Program-made: the position numbers and the translations under genes | Notes under the pieces: model-generated | Told to the model about the DNA's origin: nothing | The model's input: the letters and a program-made list of their open reading frames with translations, nothing else | The model's database searches: none | Source of the DNA: an uncultured Candidatus Peregrinibacteria bacterium | GTDB lineage: Bacteria; Patescibacteriota; Gracilibacteria; Peribacterales; Peribacteraceae | Length of the DNA stretch: 64,000 nt | Assembly (NCBI GenBank): GCA_903854335.1 | Contig: CAINVY010000002.1 | Location: forward strand, 17,556 to 81,555 | Reading direction: 5' to 3' | Shown: piece by piece, positions 41,579 through 50,736 of the stretch | Layout of the letters: each line of letters begins with the position of its first letter | Position numbering within the stretch: the first letter of the stretch is position 1

Positions 41579-42568
41579 TCAGAACACCTTCACCATCGTT
41601 CTCGTACCGCAGGCCGGAACGGAGAAATTCGGACTAGCGACATTGAAAAGTATTTGATTCGCTCCTTGATCACTGGCTGCACAAGGAATTCTGTTGGCTT
41701 TCGGGAAATACTCCCCAAGGCACATACAGACTCTTCGCGCCGCACTGCTATCGAGAACTTCACCCTTCGTTTGGAGCAGATGCATCAAGAACAGCGCCTG
41801 ATACGCTTCGAGGGTAGATGCGATTTCATGTGTGTAGTCAGCTCCTTGAAACATTCTGAGATAGTCCGATGACGTTCGACCTGCTTCCACTTGATCTCTT
41901 CCGCCGATGATCTTGCCCGTACCTTGGAGCGGGATGTTTTGGAGATTCTCTGTGAGAAACACCTGCCAACCTGGGAATTTCGCTTTTTCAAATAGTTGTT
42001 TTTTCGTTCGTCCTCCATGATCCTGGGGGTCGAAGCGATCCGGGAAATACACCGGCGAGTCCATTGATTCTTGATTGTCGAGGATCTTCAGTGGCAAAAC
42101 AATATTCTTCCCGTCGCTCGATCTCAGGTTTCTATCTTCCGAGTGTACCCACATTGCTCTTTGCATTTCGTTCGTAAGCTCTCCTCTGGAAAGTCCGAAT
42201 GGAACAGTCAGAATGTTCGTGAACCCTTGTTGCATCTTCTCGGAGAGATTCGCGTTGCTCTCTAATGCATGCTGAATGGCTTCGACGCTTGGCGTGTTCT
42301 TCTTCATTTCCGCTTTGCTGATATCCGCACCTGCGAGGTCATCACCCATAAGCAGTTGATCTGCCCAATATTGCATCTGCTGGTCAAAGGATTCCGTCAG
42401 ATTCTCGAGATGAGGGGGAGAGGTGATCGATCTCATTGCTCCGCCGAACGTACTCCTCCTGGCATCGACACCGGAGGCGGTACCTGGAGAAGGCGCATCG
42501 CTCTTGAGGAATGAGTCTGGCTGGCGGCTGAAAGAATCGGGCATTAGGAAATGGGAAAAGGTTGGCAT
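41579..42568 (-). CDS. Hypothetical protein
   Basis: 329 aa ORF without recognised motifs. Confidence 0.6.
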   Translation of the reverse strand: MPTFSHFLMPDSFSRQPDSFLKSDAPSPGTASGVDARRSTFGGAMRSITSPPHLENLTESFDQQMQYWADQLLMGDDLAGADISKAEMKKNTPSVEAIQHALESNANLSEKMQQGFTNILTVPFGLSRGELTNEMQRAMWVHSEDRNLRSSDGKNIVLPLKILDNQESMDSPVYFPDRFDPQDHGGRTKKQLFEKAKFPGWQVFLTENLQNIPLQGTGKIIGGRDQVEAGRTSSDYLRMFQGADYTHEIASTLEAYQALFLMHLLQTKGEVLDSSAARRVCMCLGEYFPKANRIPCAASDQGANQILFNVASPNFSVPACGTRTMVKVF

Positions 42569-42684
42569 TCTATTTTTCTGTACTCAAGTGTCAAGTGTCT
42601 GGTACAAAGGAATGAGCAGTTTGGTTTCGGTTGAGTTGACGTTGCCGATCCCCTGCTTCTCTTGGTATTCTCTGAATGCTCTGT

Positions 42685-42759
42685 GGCCCGGTAGCTCATC
42701 GGTAGAGCGCTGCCCTGAAGAGGCAGGCGTAGCCAGTTCGACTCTGGCCTGGGCCACCA
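42685..42759 (+). tRNA. tRNA-Phe(GAA)
   Basis: GGCCCGGTAGCTCATCGGTAGAGCGCTGCCCTGAAGAGGCAGGCGTAGCCAGTTCGACTCTGGCCTGGGCCACCA; loop CT-GAA-GA; CCA encoded. Confidence 0.95.
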
Positions 42760-42770
42760 TTTATAATCCA

Positions 42771-43007
42771 ATGTACTTTGTCTACATCATTCGTAGCGAG
42801 CGTGACGGAACATATTACACGGGAATGACTGAGGATGTTCGCAAGCGTTTTCGTGAGCACAATCGTGGTCTCACGAAGTCTTCTCGATCACACAAACCCT
42901 GGAAAATCATTTATGTTGAGGAATGTGTAACAAGAGCTCAAGCAAGGAAGAGGGAGAAATATTGGAAGAGTGGTGCTGAGAGAGAGGAGCGCGAGGGATT
43001 TTCCTGA
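42771..43007 (+). CDS. GIY-YIG nuclease domain protein (78 aa)
   Basis: MYFVYIIRSERDGTYYTGMTEDVRKRFREHNRGLTKSSRSHKPWKIIYVEECVTRAQARKREKYWKSG, standalone GIY-YIG family. Confidence 0.92.
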   Translation: MYFVYIIRSERDGTYYTGMTEDVRKRFREHNRGLTKSSRSHKPWKIIYVEECVTRAQARKREKYWKSGAEREEREGFS

Positions 43008-43010
43008 TTC

Positions 43011-43064
43011 GGCGTAGCCAGTTCCCTGCCTGCTGGCAGGCAGGGACTCTGGCCTGGGCCACCA
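43011..43064 (+). repeat. Direct repeat of the tRNA-Phe 3' end (34 nt) interrupted by a 20-nt palindrome
   Basis: GGCGTAGCCAGTTC + [CCTGCCTGCTGGCAGGCAGG] + GACTCTGGCCTGGGCCACCA; the flanks equal 42726-42759 exactly. Confidence 0.95.
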
Positions 43065-43099
43065 AATGACTCAATGACTAAATAGTGTATAATACAACT

Positions 43100-43896
43100 A
43101 TGTCGATTATTGAGATGCAGAGGTGTGATCAGAAGCGAGCGAGAACTGTTTCTCTCGTTTCGAATCTTGCTGAACGCATCGTTACGCAAAGTGGAGAGGA
43201 ATTGAGACGATTGATATTCGCCAGTCCTGCGATGACATACGGTGAGATTGCTCAAGTGCTGATTCCCGATGAATGTGATCGAAAGTTGAGCGTTGCGAAG
43301 AGTGCCATCCGAACTGCTGCACGCATGATTCTGAATGTCTCAGAACAAAGAAATATTCGTGAAAGGAATATGCTCATTACCACCAAGAAATTAAATGTGG
43401 CTTGCGGGCGGACCGAATGGTCTCCTGATGAAACTGATGAAATGCGAAGACTGCTTAATGTCGAGATTTTCCTCCCGATCATGGATATGCAGGAAGTCCC
43501 TGTTTCGAAAACATTGCGAGAATTCTCAATACATCTCACCACAACCATTTTGAAATTCGTACTGCAGGCACTTGCAGAGCTTTCGCAAATGCGAACAAGA
43601 AGAAACATGCACTTGAATTTCATGTGTTAAAATTGGCGCCTTGGTCTAAAGAAGAAAAGGAGAGGTTGGTGAACCTTGCAGAAGATTCCGAATATCAACA
43701 CAAAACGGGCTCAAAAGCCGGGTCTCCTCATTGGAAGAGAATTTCGGAAGCATTGAATCGAGAATTTCATCTGAGTAATTTCAGCGACGGGATTCACATT
43801 CGCAATCCGAATTTATGCATTACGAGGTATCGGCAGATATCGCAAAAGGTGCATCAAGCTTTCGAGGATAAAGGTCATCTTCGTGAAAGTGCGTAA
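43100..43896 (+). pseudogene. Frameshifted paralog of the Myb/SANT-like protein at 28323..29105
   Basis: ORFs 43085..43630 and 43624..43896. Adding one T to the TTTT run at 43467-43470 restores EIFPPDHGYAGSPCFENIARILNTSHHNHFEIRTAGTCRAF...LAPWSKEEKERLV, matching EVYPPGHVYAGSPCYGKIAKTLN.... Confidence 0.85.
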
Positions 43897-43997
43897 ATCA
43901 TTCGAAATGCAAGAATGCAACGCTGTGAGACACTGCAGCTCCCAGCGCATCGTTACTTGAAAAGAAACGAGTTCGGGTACAATCCAATGACAGTTTC

Positions 43998-46553
43998 ATG
44001 AATACCATTCTCTCCATGCAGGCGTTGTCGGGACTTTCCGAGAATGAAGTTCTCGAACGTAGGAAGTCCGAGGGTGCGAATGAACTCCCGACATCCAAAC
44101 CTCGAAACTTCTTTCTCATAGCATGGGATGTCGTTCGCGAGCCGATGTTTCTGCTGCTCGTGTCATGCGGCGTGCTCTACCTCTTGCTCGGCGACAGAAA
44201 CGAAGCGCTGATGCTGCTCGGGTTCGTGTTCGTCGTGATGGGGATTACTCTCTTTCAGGAACGGAAAACGGAACGCGCTCTTGAGAAGCTACGCGATCTT
44301 TCCAGTCCTCGCGCTCTCGTCATCAGAGGTGGAGAGCAGAAACGCATCGCGGGTCGCGACGTGGTGAGGGAAGATATTTTTATCGTGTCCGAAGGAGATA
44401 GGATTCCCGCGGACGGGGTTATTGTCGGCACGTCGTCGCTTGCGGTGGATGAATCGTTGCTTACTGGAGAATCCATCGCCGCGATGAAAGATGCGTGGGA
44501 TGGGAAGAGCTCACTGGTACCGCTCTCGGATAATGATCATTCCCTCGTCTACTCGGGGACGCTTGTTGTACGGGGGAAGGCCTACTGCCGTGCGCTTGCC
44601 GTCGGAGGGCAGACGCAAATCGGAAAAATCGGTGCGTCACTCGAGCGACTGCAACCGGAGGAGACATTCGTGCAGAAGGAGACGCTGCGGCTCGTTCGTG
44701 TGTTCTTCATCTTCGGTGTCGGTGTTTCCTTTCTCGTTTTCCTTCTCTACAGCCTTACCCACGGTGATTGGTTGAAGGGACTTCTGGCGGGATTGAGCTT
44801 GGCCATGGCTGTGTTGCCCGAAGAATTTCCCGTCATCCTCTCCATCTTCTTCGCACTCGGTGCTTGGAGGATCGCAAAGAAGGGAGTGCTCACGAGGCGC
44901 GTTCCGGTGGTGGAAATGCTCGGGGCGGCAACGGTGCTCTGTTCGGACAAAACCGGAACGATCACCTTCAATCAGATGACCGTCCGCCAGATCGTTCTCG
45001 AGAATGGTGAGCACATCGTGTGTGATGACTCTTTCGATGCTTTACCTGAGACGTTTCATAAGATTCTCGAATTTGGCATCCTCGCGAGCCAGCGGGATCC
45101 CTTCGACCCCATGGAGAAGGCATTCCACAAACTCGGGGAGAGGTACTTGAAGGGGACGGAGCATCTTCATGATGAGTGGTCCTGCGTGCGTGAGTATCCC
45201 CTCTCCTCGCAGATGCCGGCGATGACCGAGGTGTGGGAATCAATAAGCCAGAAGCACTATGTGATTGCGGCGAAGGGTGCCCCCGAAGCGATTATCGATC
45301 TTTGTCATCTTTCGCCTGAGAGGGCGACGCACATTCTTGATCAGGTGCATACGTTGGCTCAGGAAGGATTGCGTGTCCTTGCCGTCGCGGCTTCCGAGAT
45401 GGACCTCCTTCCGCTTCCGGGCATACAGCATGATTTTTCTTATGCGTTTCTCGGTCTCATCGCTCTGGAAGATCCCGTTCGCCCCTCTGTTTCGCAATCG
45501 ATTCAGGAGTGTCGGGGGGCCGGGATTCGCGTGGTTATGATCACGGGTGATCACCCCAGCACCGCGGAAACCGTCGCGAGGAAAATCGGAATTTTTCAGT
45601 CCAATGCTCTTCTTACCGGCACCGAGCTCGATGCGTTGGATGACGCGGCGCTTCGCAAGCGCATAGGAAGTGTCACTGTCTTCGCGCGCATTTCCCCAGA
45701 GCAGAAACTCCGCATCGTGGAAGCGCTGAAGGCGAATGGAGAGATCGTCGCGATGACGGGTGACGGCGTCAACGACGCTCCTGCTCTCAAGGCCGCTCAC
45801 ATCGGTATCGCGATGGGAACGCGCGGAACGGATACGGCGCGCGAAGCATCGGCGTTGGTGCTGGTCGACGATGACTTTTCTTCGATCGTGAGCGCGATCC
45901 ACACGGGCAGGCGCATCTTCGACAACTTGCGCAAAGCTATGTCGTACACGGTCGCCGTTCATATTCCCATAGCAGGCCTTTCGCTGATTCCGGTCCTGAT
46001 GCGATGGCCGCTGATTCTCTTTCCCGTACACATCGTTCTCCTCGAACTGATCATCGATCCCGCCTGTTCTATCGCGTTTGAAATGGAAGAGGAGGAGCCG
46101 GATATTATGCAGCGTCCGCCGAGAAATCCGCGCGCTCCTCTCTTTGGGAAGGGGCGCATGACGTTGAGTATTTTGCAGGGATGCGGTGTGCTCCTCGTGA
46201 TGGTGTTCCTCTATTACTTTTCATTGCGTAGCGGCATGGCTGATGCGGAAGCGCGCACGCTGGTCTTCGTCTCTCTCATTGTTGCAAATCTCAGTCTCAT
46301 CTTGACGAATCGATCGTGGACGAAGACCGTCATGGGCCATCTGAAGTCCGTGAATGCCGCGGTGATCTGGATCATCGTCGGAGCCGCCGCATTGCTCACG
46401 ATGGGGCTCACGATCCCCGTTGTTCGTGGTGTCTTCCTTTTCTCTCCGCTCTCATGGCAGGATCTTGTTCTGAGTATCGTCATGGGATGTCTCAGTGTGC
46501 TGTGGTTTGAGCTGCTGAAATTCTTTCGCAGTGATGATCTCGCGCGTGCGTAA
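43998..46553 (+). CDS. Cation-transporting P-type ATPase (Ca2+-type/P2-like)
   Basis: DESLLTGES; CSDKTGTITFNQM; MTGDGVNDAPALKAAHIGIAMGTRGTDTAREAS; PEEFPVILSIFFALGAWR. Confidence 0.93.
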   Translation: MNTILSMQALSGLSENEVLERRKSEGANELPTSKPRNFFLIAWDVVREPMFLLLVSCGVLYLLLGDRNEALMLLGFVFVVMGITLFQERKTERALEKLRDLSSPRALVIRGGEQKRIAGRDVVREDIFIVSEGDRIPADGVIVGTSSLAVDESLLTGESIAAMKDAWDGKSSLVPLSDNDHSLVYSGTLVVRGKAYCRALAVGGQTQIGKIGASLERLQPEETFVQKETLRLVRVFFIFGVGVSFLVFLLYSLTHGDWLKGLLAGLSLAMAVLPEEFPVILSIFFALGAWRIAKKGVLTRRVPVVEMLGAATVLCSDKTGTITFNQMTVRQIVLENGEHIVCDDSFDALPETFHKILEFGILASQRDPFDPMEKAFHKLGERYLKGTEHLHDEWSCVREYPLSSQMPAMTEVWESISQKHYVIAAKGAPEAIIDLCHLSPERATHILDQVHTLAQEGLRVLAVAASEMDLLPLPGIQHDFSYAFLGLIALEDPVRPSVSQSIQECRGAGIRVVMITGDHPSTAETVARKIGIFQSNALLTGTELDALDDAALRKRIGSVTVFARISPEQKLRIVEALKANGEIVAMTGDGVNDAPALKAAHIGIAMGTRGTDTAREASALVLVDDDFSSIVSAIHTGRRIFDNLRKAMSYTVAVHIPIAGLSLIPVLMRWPLILFPVHIVLLELIIDPACSIAFEMEEEEPDIMQRPPRNPRAPLFGKGRMTLSILQGCGVLLVMVFLYYFSLRSGMADAEARTLVFVSLIVANLSLILTNRSWTKTVMGHLKSVNAAVIWIIVGAAALLTMGLTIPVVRGVFLFSPLSWQDLVLSIVMGCLSVLWFELLKFFRSDDLARA

Positions 46554-46594
46554 GGATACTTCGACATGCCAGCGTCGGTGGTACAATCCATGTG

Positions 46595-46954
46595 ATGCTC
46601 AAGACCATTCTCCTCGTCGATGATGATGCGTTCCTGAGGAAGACGATTCGTCTCCATCTTGAGGAGCAAGGAGTGAGCGTGCGGGAAGCTGCGGACGGCG
46701 ACGAAGCGATCGCGCAAGTACAGCGCGAGAAGCCGGATCTCATTTTGCTTGCGATACTCATGCCGAAGCGAGACGGGTATGCGGTCTTGAATTTTCTTCG
46801 CGAACACGCCTGCGATGTTCCGGTCGTCATGCTCTCGCATCTCAGTGACGTCTTGAATCGTGAAACATGCTTGAAGTTTGGCGCGAAGGATTACTTCATC
46901 AAGAGTGATTTGGATGAGGAGGAGCTTTGGCCACGGATTCAGAAATATCTCTAA
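46595..46954 (+). CDS. Stand-alone response-regulator receiver domain, phospho-acceptor Asp replaced by Ala
   Basis: MLKTILLVDDDAFLRKTIRLHLEEQG...PDLILLAILMPKRDGYAVLNFLRE...VVMLSH...GAKDYFIKSD. Confidence 0.88.
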   Translation: MLKTILLVDDDAFLRKTIRLHLEEQGVSVREAADGDEAIAQVQREKPDLILLAILMPKRDGYAVLNFLREHACDVPVVMLSHLSDVLNRETCLKFGAKDYFIKSDLDEEELWPRIQKYL

Positions 46955-47016
46955 AACTCTGATGAGAGAACGCGTTACTCGCGTGAAACCGCTTAATCTC
47001 ATCAAAATATAAGTAA

Positions 47017-47045
47017 TTGACCGAATTGTATAAATGTTATAGAAT
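47017..47045 (+). promoter_or_regulatory. Predicted sigma70-type promoter for the VanW-family gene
   Basis: TTGACC - 17 nt - TAGAAT, about 30 nt upstream of ATG 47076. Confidence 0.6.
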
Positions 47046-47075
47046 ATGAGTATAAATTGAGACTTCCACATTCAC

Positions 47076-48452
47076 ATGAACAAACGTCGCTTCAGCGTTG
47101 TCTTTGGCCTCCTGATGTTCATCATCTCCATAAATGTCGTGGAGTTTTACGTATCCCCTCATCTGTTGTCATCTCTTGGACCGCAGCAGGTGCAAAACGG
47201 GTGGAGTGTGACGGCGGATCTTCTTCATCCGCAGATGGTGTCTTCCGCAGATGTGCTGAAGGTTGCGACGCGACTCCAGAAGAGAATCGCACAGAGATAT
47301 CATCGTCACTATGCCATCGAGAAACTTCAGGATGCGCTTGTGAAACGATTCACGCTTTTTCAGCGAGATGTCCGTGTCGAGTTCAAAAGTTCCGATGGAA
47401 AATCATTTGATCCTTGGGTCATCTCTCTCTCCGCGTATCCGCAGTGGCTGCGCGCTGATGTGGGTGACACGTTTGCATTCAAGCTCGATAGCACTGCGAT
47501 CGCCGCATCGTATGCGCAGAAAACGACTGGCATGTTCACTGCCCCAATCGACTCGACAATCTCCGCCATTCAAAACGACGGGAAGTTATTCCGCGTAACG
47601 ACGGATCATCCGGCAGAGGCAGGGTATGTCGTCGATGCGAAGGCAGTCGAAACTATTCGCAAGGTGTTGCTGGGAAATGACGATACCCTGACGATCCCCG
47701 TCACCTACACACCGGGACGTGTGCTCAATGCGACCGGCCAGAATTTGGGGAAACTCTGGTTCCTCTCTGCTGGACGTTCCAATTTCGCGGGGTCCGGAGG
47801 CGGAAGAATTTCGAATGTGCGCAAGGGGTTGGCACAATTTGTGAATGACGTCCTCGTTCCTCCAGGGGCCGTCGTGTCGTTCAACGACATGGTGCACAAT
47901 ATGTCTGCATCCGATGGTTGGGAAGATGCGTTGGTTATCGTTAATGGAACAGATCTCCAGCCGTTTCCCGGCGGCGGTATTTGTCAGGTTGCAACGACGA
48001 CCTATCGTGCTGCACTTCTCGCCGGTTTACCGATCATCGATCGAGCCAATCACAGTCTCTACGTCAGTTACTACGAGAAATATGGAGTCGGGATCGATGC
48101 GACCATCTATCCCTATCGTCAGGATTTGACCTTTCGCAATGACACGGGAAATTTCGTTCTGATCGAAGCGTATTATCACGGCTTCGAAGCGACCGTGAAT
48201 TTCTACGGGACTCCCGATGGTCGTGTGACGACGATGGAAGGTCCGTTCTTCTCCACCAACGCGTCGTCGGATCTCACTTCCCTCCTCCAGCGGACTCTAT
48301 CTGACAACGAAATCGCATGGATTCGTCATCTTCAGCTTCCCGACGGCTCGAAGAAGTCCGAAGTCATTGTTTCGAAATACTTGAGCATTCCTCGAAAACT
48401 TCATGAAGAGTATGCCAAGAACATACTTCTCTCGAGTTTGGTACATGAGTGA
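47076..48452 (+). CDS. VanW family protein
   Basis: VPPGAVVSFNDMVHNMSASDGWEDALVIVNGTDLQPFPGGGICQVATTTYRAALLAGLPIIDRANHS. Confidence 0.9.
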   Translation: MNKRRFSVVFGLLMFIISINVVEFYVSPHLLSSLGPQQVQNGWSVTADLLHPQMVSSADVLKVATRLQKRIAQRYHRHYAIEKLQDALVKRFTLFQRDVRVEFKSSDGKSFDPWVISLSAYPQWLRADVGDTFAFKLDSTAIAASYAQKTTGMFTAPIDSTISAIQNDGKLFRVTTDHPAEAGYVVDAKAVETIRKVLLGNDDTLTIPVTYTPGRVLNATGQNLGKLWFLSAGRSNFAGSGGGRISNVRKGLAQFVNDVLVPPGAVVSFNDMVHNMSASDGWEDALVIVNGTDLQPFPGGGICQVATTTYRAALLAGLPIIDRANHSLYVSYYEKYGVGIDATIYPYRQDLTFRNDTGNFVLIEAYYHGFEATVNFYGTPDGRVTTMEGPFFSTNASSDLTSLLQRTLSDNEIAWIRHLQLPDGSKKSEVIVSKYLSIPRKLHEEYAKNILLSSLVHE

Positions 48453-48572
48453 GATTGGGAACTACCACACTTCCAGGTGACACGGGTGTCAAATCGGTTT
48501 CCGTGAAAGTCTGAGTTGGATCGGTATGCTTTCCGGGCACTGAAAAGTGTTTCGATTCTTTCCCCAATTCGC

Positions 48573-49325
48573 ATGAACTCTCTCTCTTCCGGTTCCGCAA
48601 CAAAATCAAACATTTGGTTTTCCGTTTCGCTCGGTCTTATCGGTATCATCGTTGGTTATACTCTCGCTGGCATTGTCCCGGGATCAGGGGGCAAAGTTGC
48701 TCCGACGCCTATTGTGGCCAATCCCACGCCGACCGCCGCTCCCACTCCCGCTCCTGCGGCAAATATTCCCGCTCTCGATGCGAAAGCGGACCACTACACG
48801 GGTTCTCCCAATGCAAAACTGACTCTCGTGACGTATACGGATTTTGAGTGTCCGTTCTGCAAGAGACACCATGCGACGATCCAGCAGATTCTCTCGACCT
48901 ACAAGGACACGGTGAACGTCGTCTATCGATACTTCCCGCTCAGCTTCCATCAGAATGGGCAGAAGGAGGCAGAGGCGGCGGAGTGTGCCGCAGATCAGGG
49001 TGGTGACAGTGCGTTCTGGAAGTTTGCCGATGGCATCTTCGCGAAGACCACATCGAACGGAACGGGTTTTGCTCTCGATCAGCTTGGACCTCTCGCCAAA
49101 TCCATTGGTCTTGATCAGGCGAAATTCCAAACGTGTCTCGACAGCGGTACGTTTGCGCAGAAAGTGAAGTCCGAAGAGGATGCGGGTTCCAATGCCGGAG
49201 TATCCGGCACGCCCGCGAACTTCCTCGTCGACAATACGACGAAGAAAATTCAGGAGATTCCCGGTGGAGCTATCCCCTTCTCGTCGTTCAAGACTGCTAT
49301 CGACGCGGCTCTCGCTGCGAAGTGA
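48573..49325 (+). CDS. DsbA-like thiol-disulfide oxidoreductase, membrane anchored
   Basis: YTDFECPFCKRHHATIQQIL (CPFC); VSGTPANFLVDN; N-terminal TM plus Pro/Ala linker. Confidence 0.9.
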   Translation: MNSLSSGSATKSNIWFSVSLGLIGIIVGYTLAGIVPGSGGKVAPTPIVANPTPTAAPTPAPAANIPALDAKADHYTGSPNAKLTLVTYTDFECPFCKRHHATIQQILSTYKDTVNVVYRYFPLSFHQNGQKEAEAAECAADQGGDSAFWKFADGIFAKTTSNGTGFALDQLGPLAKSIGLDQAKFQTCLDSGTFAQKVKSEEDAGSNAGVSGTPANFLVDNTTKKIQEIPGGAIPFSSFKTAIDAALAAK

Positions 49326-49344
49326 TTTCTTTCCTACTTGTCGT

Positions 49345-50304
49345 ATGAAAAGCCTCTATTCATCCAGTGTCCTGTTTCTGGCGATAGCGCTGTCGTCGTG
49401 TGGGTTTGGAATCAATTCCAAACCTCTTACTGCGGCTAGCTCATCCTCCTCGTCCGTTGCTCTTGAGGTTTCCTACAGCGGAACCTTGGAGAAGGCGGAT
49501 CCTGCCACCTTGCAGGAAGGCACCCATCGCCTTGCATTGGATGAAGGAGGTTATCTCTACCTTCAGAGCGATGCGCTCAACTTGGATGATTATGTGGGAG
49601 GTCAGGTGAAAGTTACGGGCGTCGTTCGAGCGACCATTGATGGCACGGCGAAGATCATGCAGGTCTCTCAGGTCGTCTTGCTCTCACCTCCTCCCGCCGC
49701 GACCGGTTCCACGTTGCCGACGGATACGGGTTCTGTGACGACTCCGACGACTCCCGATACATCCAACAGCGTTCCATCTTCCCATGCATCGGTTTCCGTA
49801 AGCGTTTCTTCGATTGCGAAGTCTGTGGCTTTCGTTTCCTCCTCATCCTCGAGTTCTTCGAGCAGTGTTTCATCCTCTGGCGCAGGGCAATCTGCTTCTG
49901 CGGATGTTGCCGCTCATGCGGCGACGATGGCAAAGGAAAACATGACCGGATCGAATTGGACGCAGAAATACTGCACGTCCTACATCGGATTCTGTTTCCC
50001 CGTCTATAAAAATTGGTGGTTTAAATCCTTCGGTGCCGGCGCTGCTACACTCTGGCATGTGGAGTTGAGCTCGGTTGCCATTACGACTGTCGGCGACGGT
50101 CCGATTGTGGTCAACTTCATGAACGGCTCTCTGCCTGACGGAATCAGCGACTCCGATGTCAGCGCGATGGGTGATACGGTGACGGGATACCGGTCGTGGA
50201 CTGCGAATCGTCACTTCGAGATCTCGGCTCCGGCTTCCCTGAAGGAGGCTGTTGCATTCATCACCAGAAATCTCGAAACGTACGAACCGCCGCAAGCTCC
50301 GTGA
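49345..50304 (+). CDS. Predicted lipoprotein with Ser-rich linker, related in layout to 6605..7510
   Basis: MKSLYSSSVLFLAIALSSC lipobox; LDEGGYLYLQSDALNLDDYVGGQVKVTGVV; poly-Ser stretch. Confidence 0.78.
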   Translation: MKSLYSSSVLFLAIALSSCGFGINSKPLTAASSSSSSVALEVSYSGTLEKADPATLQEGTHRLALDEGGYLYLQSDALNLDDYVGGQVKVTGVVRATIDGTAKIMQVSQVVLLSPPPAATGSTLPTDTGSVTTPTTPDTSNSVPSSHASVSVSVSSIAKSVAFVSSSSSSSSSSVSSSGAGQSASADVAAHAATMAKENMTGSNWTQKYCTSYIGFCFPVYKNWWFKSFGAGAATLWHVELSSVAITTVGDGPIVVNFMNGSLPDGISDSDVSAMGDTVTGYRSWTANRHFEISAPASLKEAVAFITRNLETYEPPQAP

Positions 50305-50346
50305 TTCCCTCCTGCGAAGACTCAGTATTTCTGATACAGTTTTCTC

Positions 50347-50736
50347 ATGCGACCGGTTCCGCAAAACAGCGAGTCCCTCCATCGCGTTTGGGTTGATGTG
50401 CCCGAAGAGAACGAGAAACGGGAAGGACCCGTCGAGGCACCACGTTCCTACACTCCTCTCGTCGAGACGCTGCGGTTATACGCAGGATGGCTTCTCGTTT
50501 GGTACTTCATTGTCTATGCCTTGGGAGCAATACAACTGACACGGCATCTTCCTGTTCGTTCGTTGGTCGTTGAGAGTTTGTTCTCTTCCTCACTGATCGC
50601 GGATTGCTCATGTGGCTTTTTCCTCTTTCTGTTGTGTTCGTCTCTTCATCGAAGAATGGGCGGAGGGATACTGCTCGCAATGTGCCTGTTTTTGGCAGGC
50701 GTGGTTTTCCTTCTCCTCTTCGCGTTCAATACCTGA
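50347..50736 (+). CDS. Hypothetical membrane protein
   Basis: 129 aa with three hydrophobic segments; TACAGT-6 nt-ATG upstream. Confidence 0.6.
   Translation: MRPVPQNSESLHRVWVDVPEENEKREGPVEAPRSYTPLVETLRLYAGWLLVWYFIVYALGAIQLTRHLPVRSLVVESLFSSSLIADCSCGFFLFLLCSSLHRRMGGGILLAMCLFLAGVVFLLLFAFNT

Noticed and set aside
42423-42770. N-terminal extension of the GIY-YIG ORF
   Set aside because: It reads straight through tRNA-Phe; the domain begins at ATG 42771.
43011-43064. A second tRNA-Phe gene
   Set aside because: Only the 3' 34 nt are present, and the T-loop is interrupted by a palindrome, so it cannot be a functional tRNA.
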